This document shows, in pieces, positions 17,383 to 25,165 of a stretch of DNA of 39,790 nucleotides. A program made the translations under genes and the position numbers. The stretch is from Caryophanales bacterium UBA2753 (GTDB lineage: Bacteria > Bacillota_I > Bacilli_A > RFN20 > CAG-826). The DNA lies in the NCBI GenBank assembly GCA_002353275.1, contig DEJH01000092.1, positions 1 to 39,790 of the forward strand. The letters are read 5' to 3'. The notes beneath the pieces were generated by a model. That model was not told where the DNA came from, did no database searches, and saw only the letters and a list, made by a program, of their open reading frames with translations. The first letter of the stretch is position 1. Every line of letters starts with the position of its first letter.

Positions 17383-19035
17383 TTAATCCTCATCGTAATA
17401 TTGATCATATTCATCATAATCAACATCATCTTCTTCGACTTCATCGACCTCATTTTCTTCTTCTTCGAGTTCTTTGAGTTCTTCTTCGGTGTAAATCGAC
17501 ATACGTGGTCCTTCAGTATGAGTGATACCACTTTCTTCTTTTTCTTCTTCAACTTTTTTCTTACGTTTATAGTTGTTAGATTTCTTTTGATTCTTAGAAG
17601 TATCTTCTAAGGATTTTTCAAGATCCTCAAGAGTGGTTGTAGTCTTAACGGTTGTAGTTTCAACTGGTTTTTCTTCCACCACTGGAGTTTCTTCTTTCTC
17701 TTCAACTTTAACTTCAACTTCTTCTTTAGTGACAGGTGCTTCACTTTCTTCTTTTTCAGCAACTTCTTCTAAAGCAGCGTCAAAGTCATTAGTTTCTTCT
17801 TCATAATTACGAGCTTGAGGAGCAACATATCCTTCTGGTAATCCTGGAAGAGATGTTTCTTGTTTATTTTGATATACAAGAGCTTCTCTTTGAGCTTCCA
17901 TAATCTTCTTTGCTCTTTCTTCAAGATCAAGAGAATTGAGTTCTTCAAATGTCTTGAACACAAGTCCTTCTTCAAGAGCTTGGCTTTCAATCTTAATGTC
18001 AATGTTATAACCGGTTAATTTGACTGCTAGACGAGCGTTAACGCCTTTTCTACCAATTGCTAAAGATAAGGAGTCGTCTTTAACAACTACTGTTGCGGCT
18101 TTCTTTTCTTCGTCTAAAGCGATACCAACAACATGGGCTGGTTTAAGAGCTTCCATGATGTATAATCCAGCGTTTTCTTTATAAGTGATAATATCAATCT
18201 TTTCTTTAGAAGAGCCATTTCCAAGTTGAGAAACAACTTTTTGGATTCTGCTACCATTAGGACCAATACATGCGCCTGCTGGATCAACATTTAAATCATT
18301 AGAATAAACAGAAACCTTACTTCTTTCTCCAGCTTCTCTAGCAAGAGCTTTAATAATAATGGTTCCATCATATATATCGTGAATTTCTTCGGTCATTAAC
18401 GCTTTTAAGAAACCTTCGGAAGCACGAGAAACAACGATGTGAGCACCTTTTGTACCGGTAGCGACATCATTAACAAATAATTTGATGTTTTCTCCAATAG
18501 CAAATCTTTCATCTTTAATCATTTCTTTTCTTGGAAGATAAACACTAGTACGACCAATATTGATGGTCGCTCCTCTTTCATCATATTGTTCCACTCTTCC
18601 GGTGATTAAAGTGTTAATTTTGTCTTTAAATTGTTCGTGAAGAACTTCTTTTTCAGCTTCAGCAAATTTTTGTTTCATTAAATTCTTAATGGTAATAACC
18701 ATTGCTTTGCGAAGTTCAGTAATATCTGCTGGGATTTTATAAACATCTCCAACTTTATATTTTCCTTTTGGATCGCTTTCTAAAGCGTCTTCGACACTGA
18801 TTTCAAGAAGATCATCTTGAACATCTTCGACAACATTTTTGATTTGGAACATTTCAATCTTTCCGGCTTCAAGATCAATGTTCACTTCCACTAAAGCATC
18901 ATCTCCACCTAAAGACTTCTTATAAGCTTTAGTCATGGATTCCTTTAATGCTTCGATAACGCGTTCTCTTGAAATACCTTTACTAATTTCAATTTGATCA
19001 AGAGCAGCGTTAATTTCACTTACGTTAATAGCCAT
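17383..19035 (-). CDS. nusA: Transcription termination/antitermination factor NusA
   Basis: The 550-aa protein has an N-terminal RNA polymerase-binding domain (1 to about 125), an S1 domain (GRVEQYDERGATINIG near 140-155) and two KH domains (about 225-345; PAGACIGPNGSRIQ and LAIGRKGVNARLA). After residue 400 it carries a long, very acidic, low-complexity tail ending in mixed Asp/Glu/Tyr residues, which Bacillus NusA lacks. NusA stimulates pausing and intrinsic termination. The probable attenuator ahead of rimP suggests autoregulation. It is 11 nt after rimP. Confidence 0.96.
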   Translation of the reverse strand: MAINVSEINAALDQIEISKGISRERVIEALKESMTKAYKKSLGGDDALVEVNIDLEAGKIEMFQIKNVVEDVQDDLLEISVEDALESDPKGKYKVGDVYKIPADITELRKAMVITIKNLMKQKFAEAEKEVLHEQFKDKINTLITGRVEQYDERGATINIGRTSVYLPRKEMIKDERFAIGENIKLFVNDVATGTKGAHIVVSRASEGFLKALMTEEIHDIYDGTIIIKALAREAGERSKVSVYSNDLNVDPAGACIGPNGSRIQKVVSQLGNGSSKEKIDIITYKENAGLYIMEALKPAHVVGIALDEEKKAATVVVKDDSLSLAIGRKGVNARLAVKLTGYNIDIKIESQALEEGLVFKTFEELNSLDLEERAKKIMEAQREALVYQNKQETSLPGLPEGYVAPQARNYEEETNDFDAALEEVAEKEESEAPVTKEEVEVKVEEKEETPVVEEKPVETTTVKTTTTLEDLEKSLEDTSKNQKKSNNYKRKKKVEEEKEESGITHTEGPRMSIYTEEELKELEEEENEVDEVEEDDVDYDEYDQYYDED

Positions 19036-19046
19036 AAATACACTCC

Positions 19047-19505
19047 TTAAAATTTAATTGCTAAACGAATTTTATATATATTACTAAGTAATATAACCAC
19101 AGTTTTTACTCTTGTTTTAATTCTGTAAGTAAGAGTAATAGAATCTTCTTTAACCTCAGTTAGTTCTCCCTCAAAGATATTGTTTCCGTTAATCGCATTA
19201 TTAACGTGAACGTTCACATATCTTCCTTCATAAGCTTTAAGGTTATCGACTTTAAGAGGTTTCTCCGCTCCAAGAGAAGAGACATCTAACATATATTTGT
19301 CTTCACTATCATCGATTTCATCTAAATAAGTGGATAAATCTTGAGAAAGTTTAACGATAGCGTCCATATCAATTGGTTCAACTCGATCAACGACAATCGA
19401 TAATAAGACTTCGCCTTTTTCCACTTTGCGGTTAATTGAAACGAGTTCAAATCCTAGAGTCGGAATCTTTTCTTCAAGTAAATTTTTAATCTTAACTAAA
19501 TCCAT
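19047..19505 (-). CDS. rimP: Ribosome maturation factor RimP
   Basis: The 152-aa protein matches RimP, needed for 30S maturation. It opens DLVKIKNLLEEKIPTLGFELVSI and includes the conserved acidic strand region (SQDLSTYLDEID, then YMLDVSSLGAEKPL). It has an SD, GGGAG, 6 nt before the ATG. It starts the rimP-nusA-rnpM-infB-rbfA-truB-ribF cluster. Its leader of about 76 nt contains two hairpins, the second resembling a terminator. Confidence 0.95.
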   Translation of the reverse strand: MDLVKIKNLLEEKIPTLGFELVSINRKVEKGEVLLSIVVDRVEPIDMDAIVKLSQDLSTYLDEIDDSEDKYMLDVSSLGAEKPLKVDNLKAYEGRYVNVHVNNAINGNNIFEGELTEVKEDSITLTYRIKTRVKTVVILLSNIYKIRLAIKF

Positions 19506-19515
19506 GATATCTCCC

Positions 19516-19548
19516 TTAAAAACAAAGAGTGGCTATCGGGCCACTCTT
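19516..19548 (-). terminator. Terminator-like hairpin in the rimP leader, probable attenuator
   Basis: On the minus strand AAGAGTGGC pairs perfectly with GCCACTCTT around a 6-nt loop, followed by TGTTTTT, just upstream of the rimP SD. The promoter is predicted upstream at 19582-19617, so the hairpin would lie within the leader. Bacillus subtilis NusA autoregulates through a terminator in the same (ylxS) leader. It may also stop transcripts from the licD gene. Confidence 0.6.
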
Positions 19549-19564
19549 ATTCAGAGCTAATTTA

Positions 19565-19580
19565 CGTTTATTGCTAAACG
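19565..19580 (-). promoter_or_regulatory. GNRA-loop hairpin at the 5' end of the rimP leader
   Basis: CGTTTA-GCAA-TAAACG forms a perfect 6-bp stem with a GCAA tetraloop. It begins about 2 nt after the predicted +1 and precedes the terminator-like hairpin. Confidence 0.45.
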
Positions 19581-19581
19581 C

Positions 19582-19617
19582 ACATATAAATATATATTTA
19601 ATATAAATAGATATCAA
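19582..19617 (-). promoter_or_regulatory. rimP-nusA operon promoter
   Basis: TTGATA (19617-19612), a 17-nt spacer and TATATT (19594-19589) on the minus strand predict +1 near 19582. It starts 5 nt after the licD stop codon. Confidence 0.55.
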
Positions 19618-19621
19618 GAGG

Positions 19622-20503
19622 TTATTTATAAATATTTATCCGAGTGATATGACCACTCTTTTTGTTTTTGTTTAAAAATGGGTCGCGTACTTCGCCATTA
19701 CTATCAATGATTTTAATCGCTTTTTCTCCATAACGGAGTCGGCAAAATTCTCTTAGATTGTTAAAGGAGAAAATCTTTCTTCCGAAAAAATCATATTCCT
19801 TAAATGGATAAATTACTTCTCTAGGAAAAGAAAGATGTTCTACGAACTTCTTTGGGTGTTCTTGAAAAGGAATGATCACAGTTTGAGAAACATAAGGGCT
19901 TTCTTGATATGTTTTCGCACATTTTTTTTCAAATTTACGGAGTTTCTTGCGGATTGTTTTTGGATTAATGTGTAAGAAAGCGTCTAAAAAGACATATAAA
20001 GGCATATATCTTTTAGAATATGCGATTAATTTTTGGTGTTCTTTTTTGTTTTGTGGCACTCCCATAAATAGGCAAATATCAACGAATAATCCTCTCTCTT
20101 TAGTATGATCAGGGAGAGTGAATCTGGTCTTCTCTTTAATATATGAATTTTTATATCTCACTTTGATATGAGGAATAAGGGGATTATATCTTGGATTAAC
20201 TATTTCAGTATCAAAAGTAAATTCATCGCTTAAATCTTCTTTTAAAGCGTTCACAAATCTTGAATAATCAAAATAATCGATGATGATATCACCATCATCA
20301 TCCCAAGGGATAAATCCCCCATAATTATATAGACCTAAAGCGCTGCCAAAAGATAAAGCGTAATTAATTTTATGTTTACGAGAGATGCGGTCAATTTCAA
20401 AAATAATTTTCTTGATCACATCGTGAACTTGAAAATTATCAACTTCTTCCTTAGCGTCATTATATCCAAGGATATATCTATTATTATCAACAATGAATTC
20501 CAT
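19622..20503 (-). CDS. LicD family phosphotransferase
   Basis: The 293-aa protein belongs to the LicD/FKTN nucleotidyltransferase-fold family. These enzymes move phosphocholine or similar groups onto surface glycans or teichoic acids. GSALG at 53-57 and the signature GFIPWDDDGDI at 63-73 hold the metal-binding aspartates. No transmembrane segment is evident. Its ATG overlaps the stop of the upstream membrane/LRR gene (TAATG), so the two are coupled. The substrate cannot be read from sequence, and no choline-import or CDP-choline genes are nearby. Confidence 0.88.
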   Translation of the reverse strand: MEFIVDNNRYILGYNDAKEEVDNFQVHDVIKKIIFEIDRISRKHKINYALSFGSALGLYNYGGFIPWDDDGDIIIDYFDYSRFVNALKEDLSDEFTFDTEIVNPRYNPLIPHIKVRYKNSYIKEKTRFTLPDHTKERGLFVDICLFMGVPQNKKEHQKLIAYSKRYMPLYVFLDAFLHINPKTIRKKLRKFEKKCAKTYQESPYVSQTVIIPFQEHPKKFVEHLSFPREVIYPFKEYDFFGRKIFSFNNLREFCRLRYGEKAIKIIDSNGEVRDPFLNKNKKSGHITRINIYK

Positions 20504-21576
20504 TAATGGTGTGGATTAACGATAATCGCTCCATCAAGACAAACAACTTGAGTGGTTTTAGCTTTAAGTAACCAGTTACTTCCTCGAGCAATTTTCTTCC
20601 ATTCTTCTTTTGTACCAGCGTAATTCACTCTTTCTAAAGAAGCACAGTTAAAGAAGCAATTAAAACCAATTGAAGTTAATCCGCGAGGTAGAGAAACGAC
20701 TTTTAAATTTAAACAATTAGCAAAAGCACTATTACCGAGTTTAGTGATATTAGTAGGAATATTAGCGACCACTAAAGCTTGATTTTCAGCGTAGGCGTGT
20801 CCACCAATAGATTCGATTTCAGTTGGTAAAGTTGACGCTCCAGCGAATGTTACTTTAGTAACTTCATGGACTTTTTGAATATGTTCAACAGTTGGTCCAT
20901 CATGAATTTCAATTTCAGTTTCTGGGATTGAATCTCTAAAGTTAACTGAATAAATAACAACGATGACAATAAAGAAGAACATAATCCCACCCATAATAAA
21001 GTATGGATTCCAAATGTTAAGCACCATGTTCTCGTTTTGGATGTTGCTATAAAGAGAACCAATAAATGGAATTAATAACGAAATTGAATAAAGAAGAGAT
21101 AAAACAAATTCAACGACAACAAAAGCTTTAATAACACCTGAATGTTTAAGATAACCTTTAACAAGGTGAACAATAAATAAGACAAGAAGAACTAAAGAGC
21201 AGGCAAGCATCAAAATGATGAGAACTGCGTAAACGATCAAAAAATAAGGAACGACTCCAGAAAGAACTTTTCCTGTATATCCTTCACCACATAATGCAAT
21301 TGTGAAAGGATTAGAACAAGTAATTTGAGCACCACTAGTTAATGACTTTAATAAATCAAAGACATCAATAAATAAATCAGAACCCTTAAAATCTCCTAAA
21401 GGAGCAAAAGGATGATCCTTAGAAGCGATATAGACATTAGGGAAGAAGAGATAGGCTAATGGAGAAGCAATCAAAAAGAAGGTGAAGAGAATATAAAAAA
21501 TATTCGCAGCGCTGTGTGGGTGATTGACTTTCCAACCATTAACTTCATCAAGTTTTCTCAGCTTTTTGCTATTCAT
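20503..21576 (-). CDS. Membrane protein with C-terminal BspA-type leucine-rich repeats
   Basis: The 357-aa protein has about four transmembrane segments (25-46, 108-138, 150-172, 191-213). A short run of LRR_5/BspA-type repeats follows (about 245-330; ITKLGNSAFANCLNLKVVSLP and LTSIGFNCFFNCASLERV). BspA-type repeats usually mediate binding outside the cell, and the N-terminal membrane part is not a known family to me. It is coupled to the downstream licD gene, hinting at a cell-surface role. A TGT-GATAAT extended -10 predicts a leader of only 5 nt, without an SD. Confidence 0.72.
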   Translation of the reverse strand: MNSKKLRKLDEVNGWKVNHPHSAANIFYILFTFFLIASPLAYLFFPNVYIASKDHPFAPLGDFKGSDLFIDVFDLLKSLTSGAQITCSNPFTIALCGEGYTGKVLSGVVPYFLIVYAVLIILMLACSLVLLVLFIVHLVKGYLKHSGVIKAFVVVEFVLSLLYSISLLIPFIGSLYSNIQNENMVLNIWNPYFIMGGIMFFFIVIVVIYSVNFRDSIPETEIEIHDGPTVEHIQKVHEVTKVTFAGASTLPTEIESIGGHAYAENQALVVANIPTNITKLGNSAFANCLNLKVVSLPRGLTSIGFNCFFNCASLERVNYAGTKEEWKKIARGSNWLLKAKTTQVVCLDGAIIVNPHH

Positions 21577-21580
21577 AGTC

Positions 21581-21596
21581 TTTTTAAATTATCACA
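21581..21596 (-). promoter_or_regulatory. Extended -10 promoter of the LRR-membrane gene
   Basis: TGT followed by GATAAT (21593-21588, minus strand) predicts +1 at 21581, 5 nt before the ATG. No clear -35 is seen, as is acceptable for extended -10 promoters. Confidence 0.45.
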
Positions 21597-21616
21597 TAAG
21601 CGTAAAAAATTTTAAA

Positions 21617-22396
21617 TTATTTTTTAAAACCGTGTTCATAGGCTTGCTCTAGTAACCTATCAGCAAGTTCACTATTTTGATTAACAGAAATCCCGTTTCG
21701 GTAATACAAAGATAAGTTATATAACGAACGTGGTTCATATTCTTTAGCGGCTTTTTCGTACTCAGCTCTTGCTAAATAGAAATCTTGTTTTGTTCCTAGT
21801 CCTTTAGCGTAACATAAGCCAAGATGATAAATGGAATCTAAATCTCCATTATCAGCGCCTTTTTTAAAACATTCAAACGCTTTGTTATATTCTTCTAAAG
21901 AATAATATAAAAGTGCAAGCTGATGGATTACTTTTATATCTCCTAATTCTTTGGCTTTATTAAGCAAATTAATTGCGATTTGTGCGTCTTTAGAAACCCC
22001 ATCGCCATTGATATACATATTCGCTAATAATTTGATTGATGGGATATGATTATTTTCAATTCCGACAAAGAGATATTTTAAAGCAGAAATGTAATCCTTA
22101 TTTTTAATATGATACAAAGAAAGTTGATAACCACTAACGTAATCTCCAAGTTCAAATCCTTTTTGATAATATTCAATTGCTTTATCAACATTTTTAATCG
22201 TTCCAATTCCTTTAAGATGAAATTCTGCTAGATAACGATAACCAACTCCACTAGGAAAATAAATAAACCATTGGGCGGTTAAAAAGGCTTTGGAATAATC
22301 GCCGTTTTCTTTATAAAAATCAATTAGAGAAATAGTCGCACTTATATTACCAGTGCTAGCGAGTTCTTGAAGATTTAATAATTTGATATTATCCAT
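21617..22396 (-). CDS. Sel1-like (TPR-like) repeat protein
   Basis: The 259-aa protein is made almost wholly of about seven Sel1-like helical repeats of about 36 residues. Examples are AEFHLKGIGTIKNVDKAIEY and GLCYAKGLGTKQDFYLARAEYEKAA. Such repeats mediate protein-protein contacts. No signal peptide or membrane segment is visible, so it is probably cytoplasmic. Its partner is unknown. A 28-bp perfect inverted repeat covers the -10 box and start codon, and the predicted +1 is the A of the ATG. It may be independently regulated from the HAD gene upstream. Confidence 0.85.
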   Translation of the reverse strand: MDNIKLLNLQELASTGNISATISLIDFYKENGDYSKAFLTAQWFIYFPSGVGYRYLAEFHLKGIGTIKNVDKAIEYYQKGFELGDYVSGYQLSLYHIKNKDYISALKYLFVGIENNHIPSIKLLANMYINGDGVSKDAQIAINLLNKAKELGDIKVIHQLALLYYSLEEYNKAFECFKKGADNGDLDSIYHLGLCYAKGLGTKQDFYLARAEYEKAAKEYEPRSLYNLSLYYRNGISVNQNSELADRLLEQAYEHGFKK

Positions 22397-22417
22397 AGTA
22401 ATATTTTACTATGGATA
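22390..22417 (-). promoter_or_regulatory. Palindrome over the -10 box and start codon of the Sel1 gene
   Basis: TATCCATAGTAA and TTACTATGGATA form perfect 12-bp arms around a 4-nt centre. The palindrome spans the -10 box and the ATG. It could be an operator or, in mRNA, a structure hiding the start codon. The mRNA would begin inside it, so the DNA operator idea is favoured. Confidence 0.45.
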
Positions 22418-22431
22418 TTTTAAGATAACAA
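22396..22431 (-). promoter_or_regulatory. Sel1-gene promoter, predicted leaderless
   Basis: TTGTTA (22431-22426), 17 nt, TAAAAT (22408-22403) on the minus strand; +1 is predicted at 22396, the A of the ATG. Confidence 0.6.
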
Positions 22432-22438
22432 GTTAATA

Positions 22439-23065
22439 TTATAATAGTTCATCAAGCGTATAAATAGTTAGTTCACAACTATTACCATGCTCAAATAAAC
22501 GGTCGACTAAAATCGGAGTGACTTTGGCGTTAAGTGCAGTATTCATATCATCAATCGCGTCACCGACATAACAGACGTTTTCTTTTCCAATATTTAAAAT
22601 CTCTAACGCTTTATAAATTGGGTCAGGATTTGGTTTGTGTTTTTTAGTGGCTTCGTTACCAACGATTACTGAAAACATCTTCTCATCCATATTTAAGAAA
22701 GACAGGACTTCTCTAACGTGTTTACTACTATTACTAGTAACAATCCCTAATCTTTTTCCTTTTGAAAATAGAGTAGATAAAACCTCTTTCACTTCTTTAT
22801 ATGCTTTTGTCGCCTTTAAAACTTCAGGATCATCGAGCAAACGGATAATTTCTTCACCAAAGATTTTTTTACTTTCTTCATCTTCTGGTCCGTTTAATTC
22901 TTGATAGCCAACATATAAAGGACATCTCATAAGTCTAAGGGTATATCCATGAGGAACTTTAACTCCAACTTTTTGGTACGCTCCTTCAAAGACTTTCACT
23001 AATGATTCATATGAATCAACAAGAGTCCCATCAAAATCAAATAAATATGTATCAAATTCTTTCAT
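22439..23065 (-). CDS. HAD-superfamily hydrolase, phosphoglycolate phosphatase/PpaX-like
   Basis: From the ATG at 23065 the protein is 208 aa. DFDGTLVDS (residues 10-18) carries the catalytic Asp pair, TSNSS the second motif, and K-P-N-P-D-P followed by VGDAIDDM the third and fourth. The order and the helical cap between motifs fit the Gph/PpaX/beta-phosphoglucomutase class, but the substrate is not visible. An in-frame TTG one codon upstream is a less likely start. No SD precedes the ATG, and TAAGAT 8 nt upstream suggests a near-leaderless mRNA. It is transcribed divergently from the membrane gene at 23148. Confidence 0.88.
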   Translation of the reverse strand: MKEFDTYLFDFDGTLVDSYESLVKVFEGAYQKVGVKVPHGYTLRLMRCPLYVGYQELNGPEDEESKKIFGEEIIRLLDDPEVLKATKAYKEVKEVLSTLFSKGKRLGIVTSNSSKHVREVLSFLNMDEKMFSVIVGNEATKKHKPNPDPIYKALEILNIGKENVCYVGDAIDDMNTALNAKVTPILVDRLFEHGNSCELTIYTLDELL

Positions 23066-23109
23066 CAAGGGAAATCTTAACCAAAAAAGAATAATAAATA
23101 AAGAAATTA

Positions 23110-23145
23110 TTGATTATTATTTTCGAGATAACTAAGATATATGGG
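23110..23145 (+). promoter_or_regulatory. Promoter of the 169-aa membrane gene
   Basis: TTGATT (23110-23115), 17 nt, TAAGAT (23133-23138); +1 is predicted at 23145, 3 nt before the ATG. No SD. Confidence 0.5.
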
Positions 23146-23147
23146 TT

Positions 23148-23657
23148 ATGAAAATCAAAATTGCAACATTTGTCTATTGTTTAATCTGTAATATCCCGGT
23201 CTGTTTCTTCCTCTGTTTAGCTGCTTCAATTGTTGGAGCGAGTAACTTCGAAGCAGGAACATTAACCATCGTTTTTAAAGACATCAATTGGCTCAATATG
23301 TTATGGAATTTCTTGGTCGGATTTACAATCGCAATGATTATTGGAATGTTTGTTCCTCTTACTAAAATCGGCAGATGGTTCGCTGGCTTATTCCATGTTC
23401 GTAATGATACATATACTGGAAATATGCCTTATCGCTTACTCGCAACCTTAATCATTACAATAATCTATTACGTAGCAATCACCCCAACCTTAACACTATT
23501 TAACTATTTCGTATTACATATTTATAACACTCCAAATCAAGCCTTCTTCTCAATGTTACTTAACATTCCAATCATGTTACTAGTTGGCTTTGTCTCTTCA
23601 TTAATAAATGATATTGGAGCCTATAAAGTCGCTCACTTGATTGATTCAGATTTCTAA
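23148..23657 (+). CDS. Four-helix integral membrane protein, function unknown
   Basis: The 169-aa protein has about four membrane segments (5-30, 47-72, 92-122, 132-158) and few charged residues. GFTIAMIIGMFVPLTKIG and GFVSSLINDIG are similar internal segments, suggesting a duplicated two-helix unit, as in DUF2798-like proteins. I do not recognise it with confidence. It stands alone on the plus strand and is followed by a strong bidirectional terminator that also serves the island and the mgtC fragment on the other strand. The ATG has no SD. Confidence 0.7.
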   Translation: MKIKIATFVYCLICNIPVCFFLCLAASIVGASNFEAGTLTIVFKDINWLNMLWNFLVGFTIAMIIGMFVPLTKIGRWFAGLFHVRNDTYTGNMPYRLLATLIITIIYYVAITPTLTLFNYFVLHIYNTPNQAFFSMLLNIPIMLLVGFVSSLINDIGAYKVAHLIDSDF

Positions 23658-23670
23658 TCGAAAATTAAAA

Positions 23671-23696
23671 AATCCAGCATCGCTGGATTCTTTTTT
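23671..23696. terminator. Bidirectional intrinsic terminator
   Basis: AATCCAGC-ATC-GCTGGATT (8-bp stem, 3-nt loop) is flanked by A and T tracts, so it can act on both strands. It ends the membrane gene (+) and, on the minus strand, the SPFH operon reading through the mgtC fragment. It was probably the original mgtC terminator. Confidence 0.85.
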
Positions 23697-23707
23697 ATAT
23701 TTTATAT

Positions 23708-23832
23708 AAATTATCTATGACTTAAGATATGAATGCTCGTGGCTTTGGTTTCGTTTTCGAGTTTAGAAATGTATTCGTTCACTCTTTCTTCTCCGCTATC
23801 GAAAGCGGCTTGGAAAGTGCATTCCACTAATG
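23708..23832. repeat. Left copy of a 125-bp direct repeat (mgtC 3' end)
   Basis: This copy aligns without gaps to 26559-26683, with two mismatches (23720 a/g; 23795 g/a). Weak similarity (TTTTATATTTT) continues beyond its lower-coordinate edge. It bounds the island on the left. Confidence 0.95.
23711..23830 (-). pseudogene. mgtC C-terminal fragment
   Basis: The stretch encodes 39 codons plus TAA, identical in protein to MgtC residues 215-253 (ending SIHILSHR). It has no start and is joined to unrelated sequence 14 nt from the SPFH stop. Both base differences from the intact gene are synonymous third-position changes (AGT/AGC and AGC/AGT serine codons). It is best read as the original mgtC 3' end, cut off when the island entered. 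Confidence 0.88.
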
Positions 23833-23845
23833 TGTTAATTAATAA

Positions 23846-25144
23846 CTATTTATTATTTATTTCTGGCGGAAATAGAGATTCGAATTCCTTAAACGAATTA
23901 GCTTTTTCCCATGTTGGCGTTCCACTTTTCCAAATAAGCGAATCTTTGCTTATTTTATTATTCGCTATCATTTCGATTATGCCTTCCTTCTCAAAAGGAC
24001 CTGTTGGCTGATTATCTACCGCCAAATAATAGATAACCTTAGGAACTGGTGGTATCTCACCTGTGCTTAGGTTCATTGATTGATTAACAGTATTACTAAG
24101 ATTCTTTGCCAAAGCTCCACCAACAGCTAATCCTGCCATTATTGTCATAGGATTAAATTCTGAATGGTGTTTTTCGCCACCACCTAGGTCAATACTTCCT
24201 GCGCCATTTTCGCCCATTTTCCCGATAGCTTCAGCACTAGCAACTCCAACTTCAGCTTGCTTCTCTGTTTGAAATGCACCGAGATTAGCTTGTTCAGTGC
24301 TCAAGTGTTGAGCGTATTGTTCTTCCTCTCGTTTGATTCGTAACCTTTCTTCGAAATCTACTGTTTCAGCCTCAATCTTTCTAGCTGTAATTCCTTTAGT
24401 AACTTTTGCTAATTCTTTATAATTTGTAGATTCTTTATCAATTTCAATCGTGTTAATGTCAAAACTGACAACATTAACATTAAATAATTCTTTTGCTTTC
24501 TCAATAATTATTGGCTCCACTTTTTCATTGATCAGGCCAATTTTACCTTCGATTGCCATCACCGAAATATTGTGTTCGGTTGGTGCATTGATAATGACTT
24601 CTTTAACATCGTGTTTTACTGATGAATCTATTTTTTCTTTTAATTGTTCTAAATCAAATGTACGTAACTGATGATTAGAAACAAAACCCTTATAATCTTC
24701 AATGTTAAACGTCATTGTTCCACGCACAGAAACTGGAACAACATAATCAGTGAATCTAGGATCAATTACATCAAAATATGGAATGCCAAACTTAATTTGG
24801 ATGGATTTAGAAAGATTAATAAAGAACACTTCAGCTTGAAACGGAGTGTCTCCCTCATACCACATTCCTATAATTGATGATAGAACAGGGAAGTTCTTTG
24901 TTGTGATTTTTCCATCATATGGTCCAGGGATGAAATCTACCAATTCTTTTTCGCCTTTATAGAAAAACACCGCTACTTCACCTGGCTTAACTCTTAAGAT
25001 AGAAGTTGTTCTAATTGCGGTTTCTCTTTTAAGACTACCTTCTTCATATTTATCCGGATGCCATTTCCAAATTAGATAGTCAGTACTATCACATCTAATA
25101 ACGTCAGCAAATCCACCTTGATGCTGTTTTTTGAAAATACCCAT
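23846..25144 (-). CDS. SPFH-domain (YdjI/virion-core-like) protein with C-terminal GYF_2 domain
   Basis: From the ATG at 25144 the protein is 432 aa. The first 300 residues resemble the SPFH/YdjI group (once called virion core protein), opening MGIFKKQHQGGFADVIRC and containing a typical Phe-Glu-rich helical stretch. The last 60 residues (372-432), starting YYLAVDNQPTGPF, are a GYF_2 domain that binds proline-rich peptides. An AGGAGG lies 7 nt before this ATG. An ATG two codons earlier would be only 1 nt from the SD, so it is rejected. Bacillus YdjI works with the membrane protein YdjG and PspA in membrane stress; PspA is not found here. It ends 14 nt from the mgtC fragment. Confidence 0.85.
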   Translation of the reverse strand: MGIFKKQHQGGFADVIRCDSTDYLIWKWHPDKYEEGSLKRETAIRTTSILRVKPGEVAVFFYKGEKELVDFIPGPYDGKITTKNFPVLSSIIGMWYEGDTPFQAEVFFINLSKSIQIKFGIPYFDVIDPRFTDYVVPVSVRGTMTFNIEDYKGFVSNHQLRTFDLEQLKEKIDSSVKHDVKEVIINAPTEHNISVMAIEGKIGLINEKVEPIIIEKAKELFNVNVVSFDINTIEIDKESTNYKELAKVTKGITARKIEAETVDFEERLRIKREEEQYAQHLSTEQANLGAFQTEKQAEVGVASAEAIGKMGENGAGSIDLGGGEKHHSEFNPMTIMAGLAVGGALAKNLSNTVNQSMNLSTGEIPPVPKVIYYLAVDNQPTGPFEKEGIIEMIANNKISKDSLIWKSGTPTWEKANSFKEFESLFPPEINNK

Positions 25145-25165
25145 AAACATTCCTCCTAATAATGA

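Noticed and set aside
17401..17610. Phe/Ile-rich open frame opposite the nusA tail
   Set aside because: It is the antisense of GAA/GAT codons for the acidic tail, with no SD or promoter.
25145..25150. Earlier ATG of the SPFH gene
   Set aside because: Only 1 nt after the AGGAGG; the next in-frame ATG has 7-nt spacing and the typical MGIF start.
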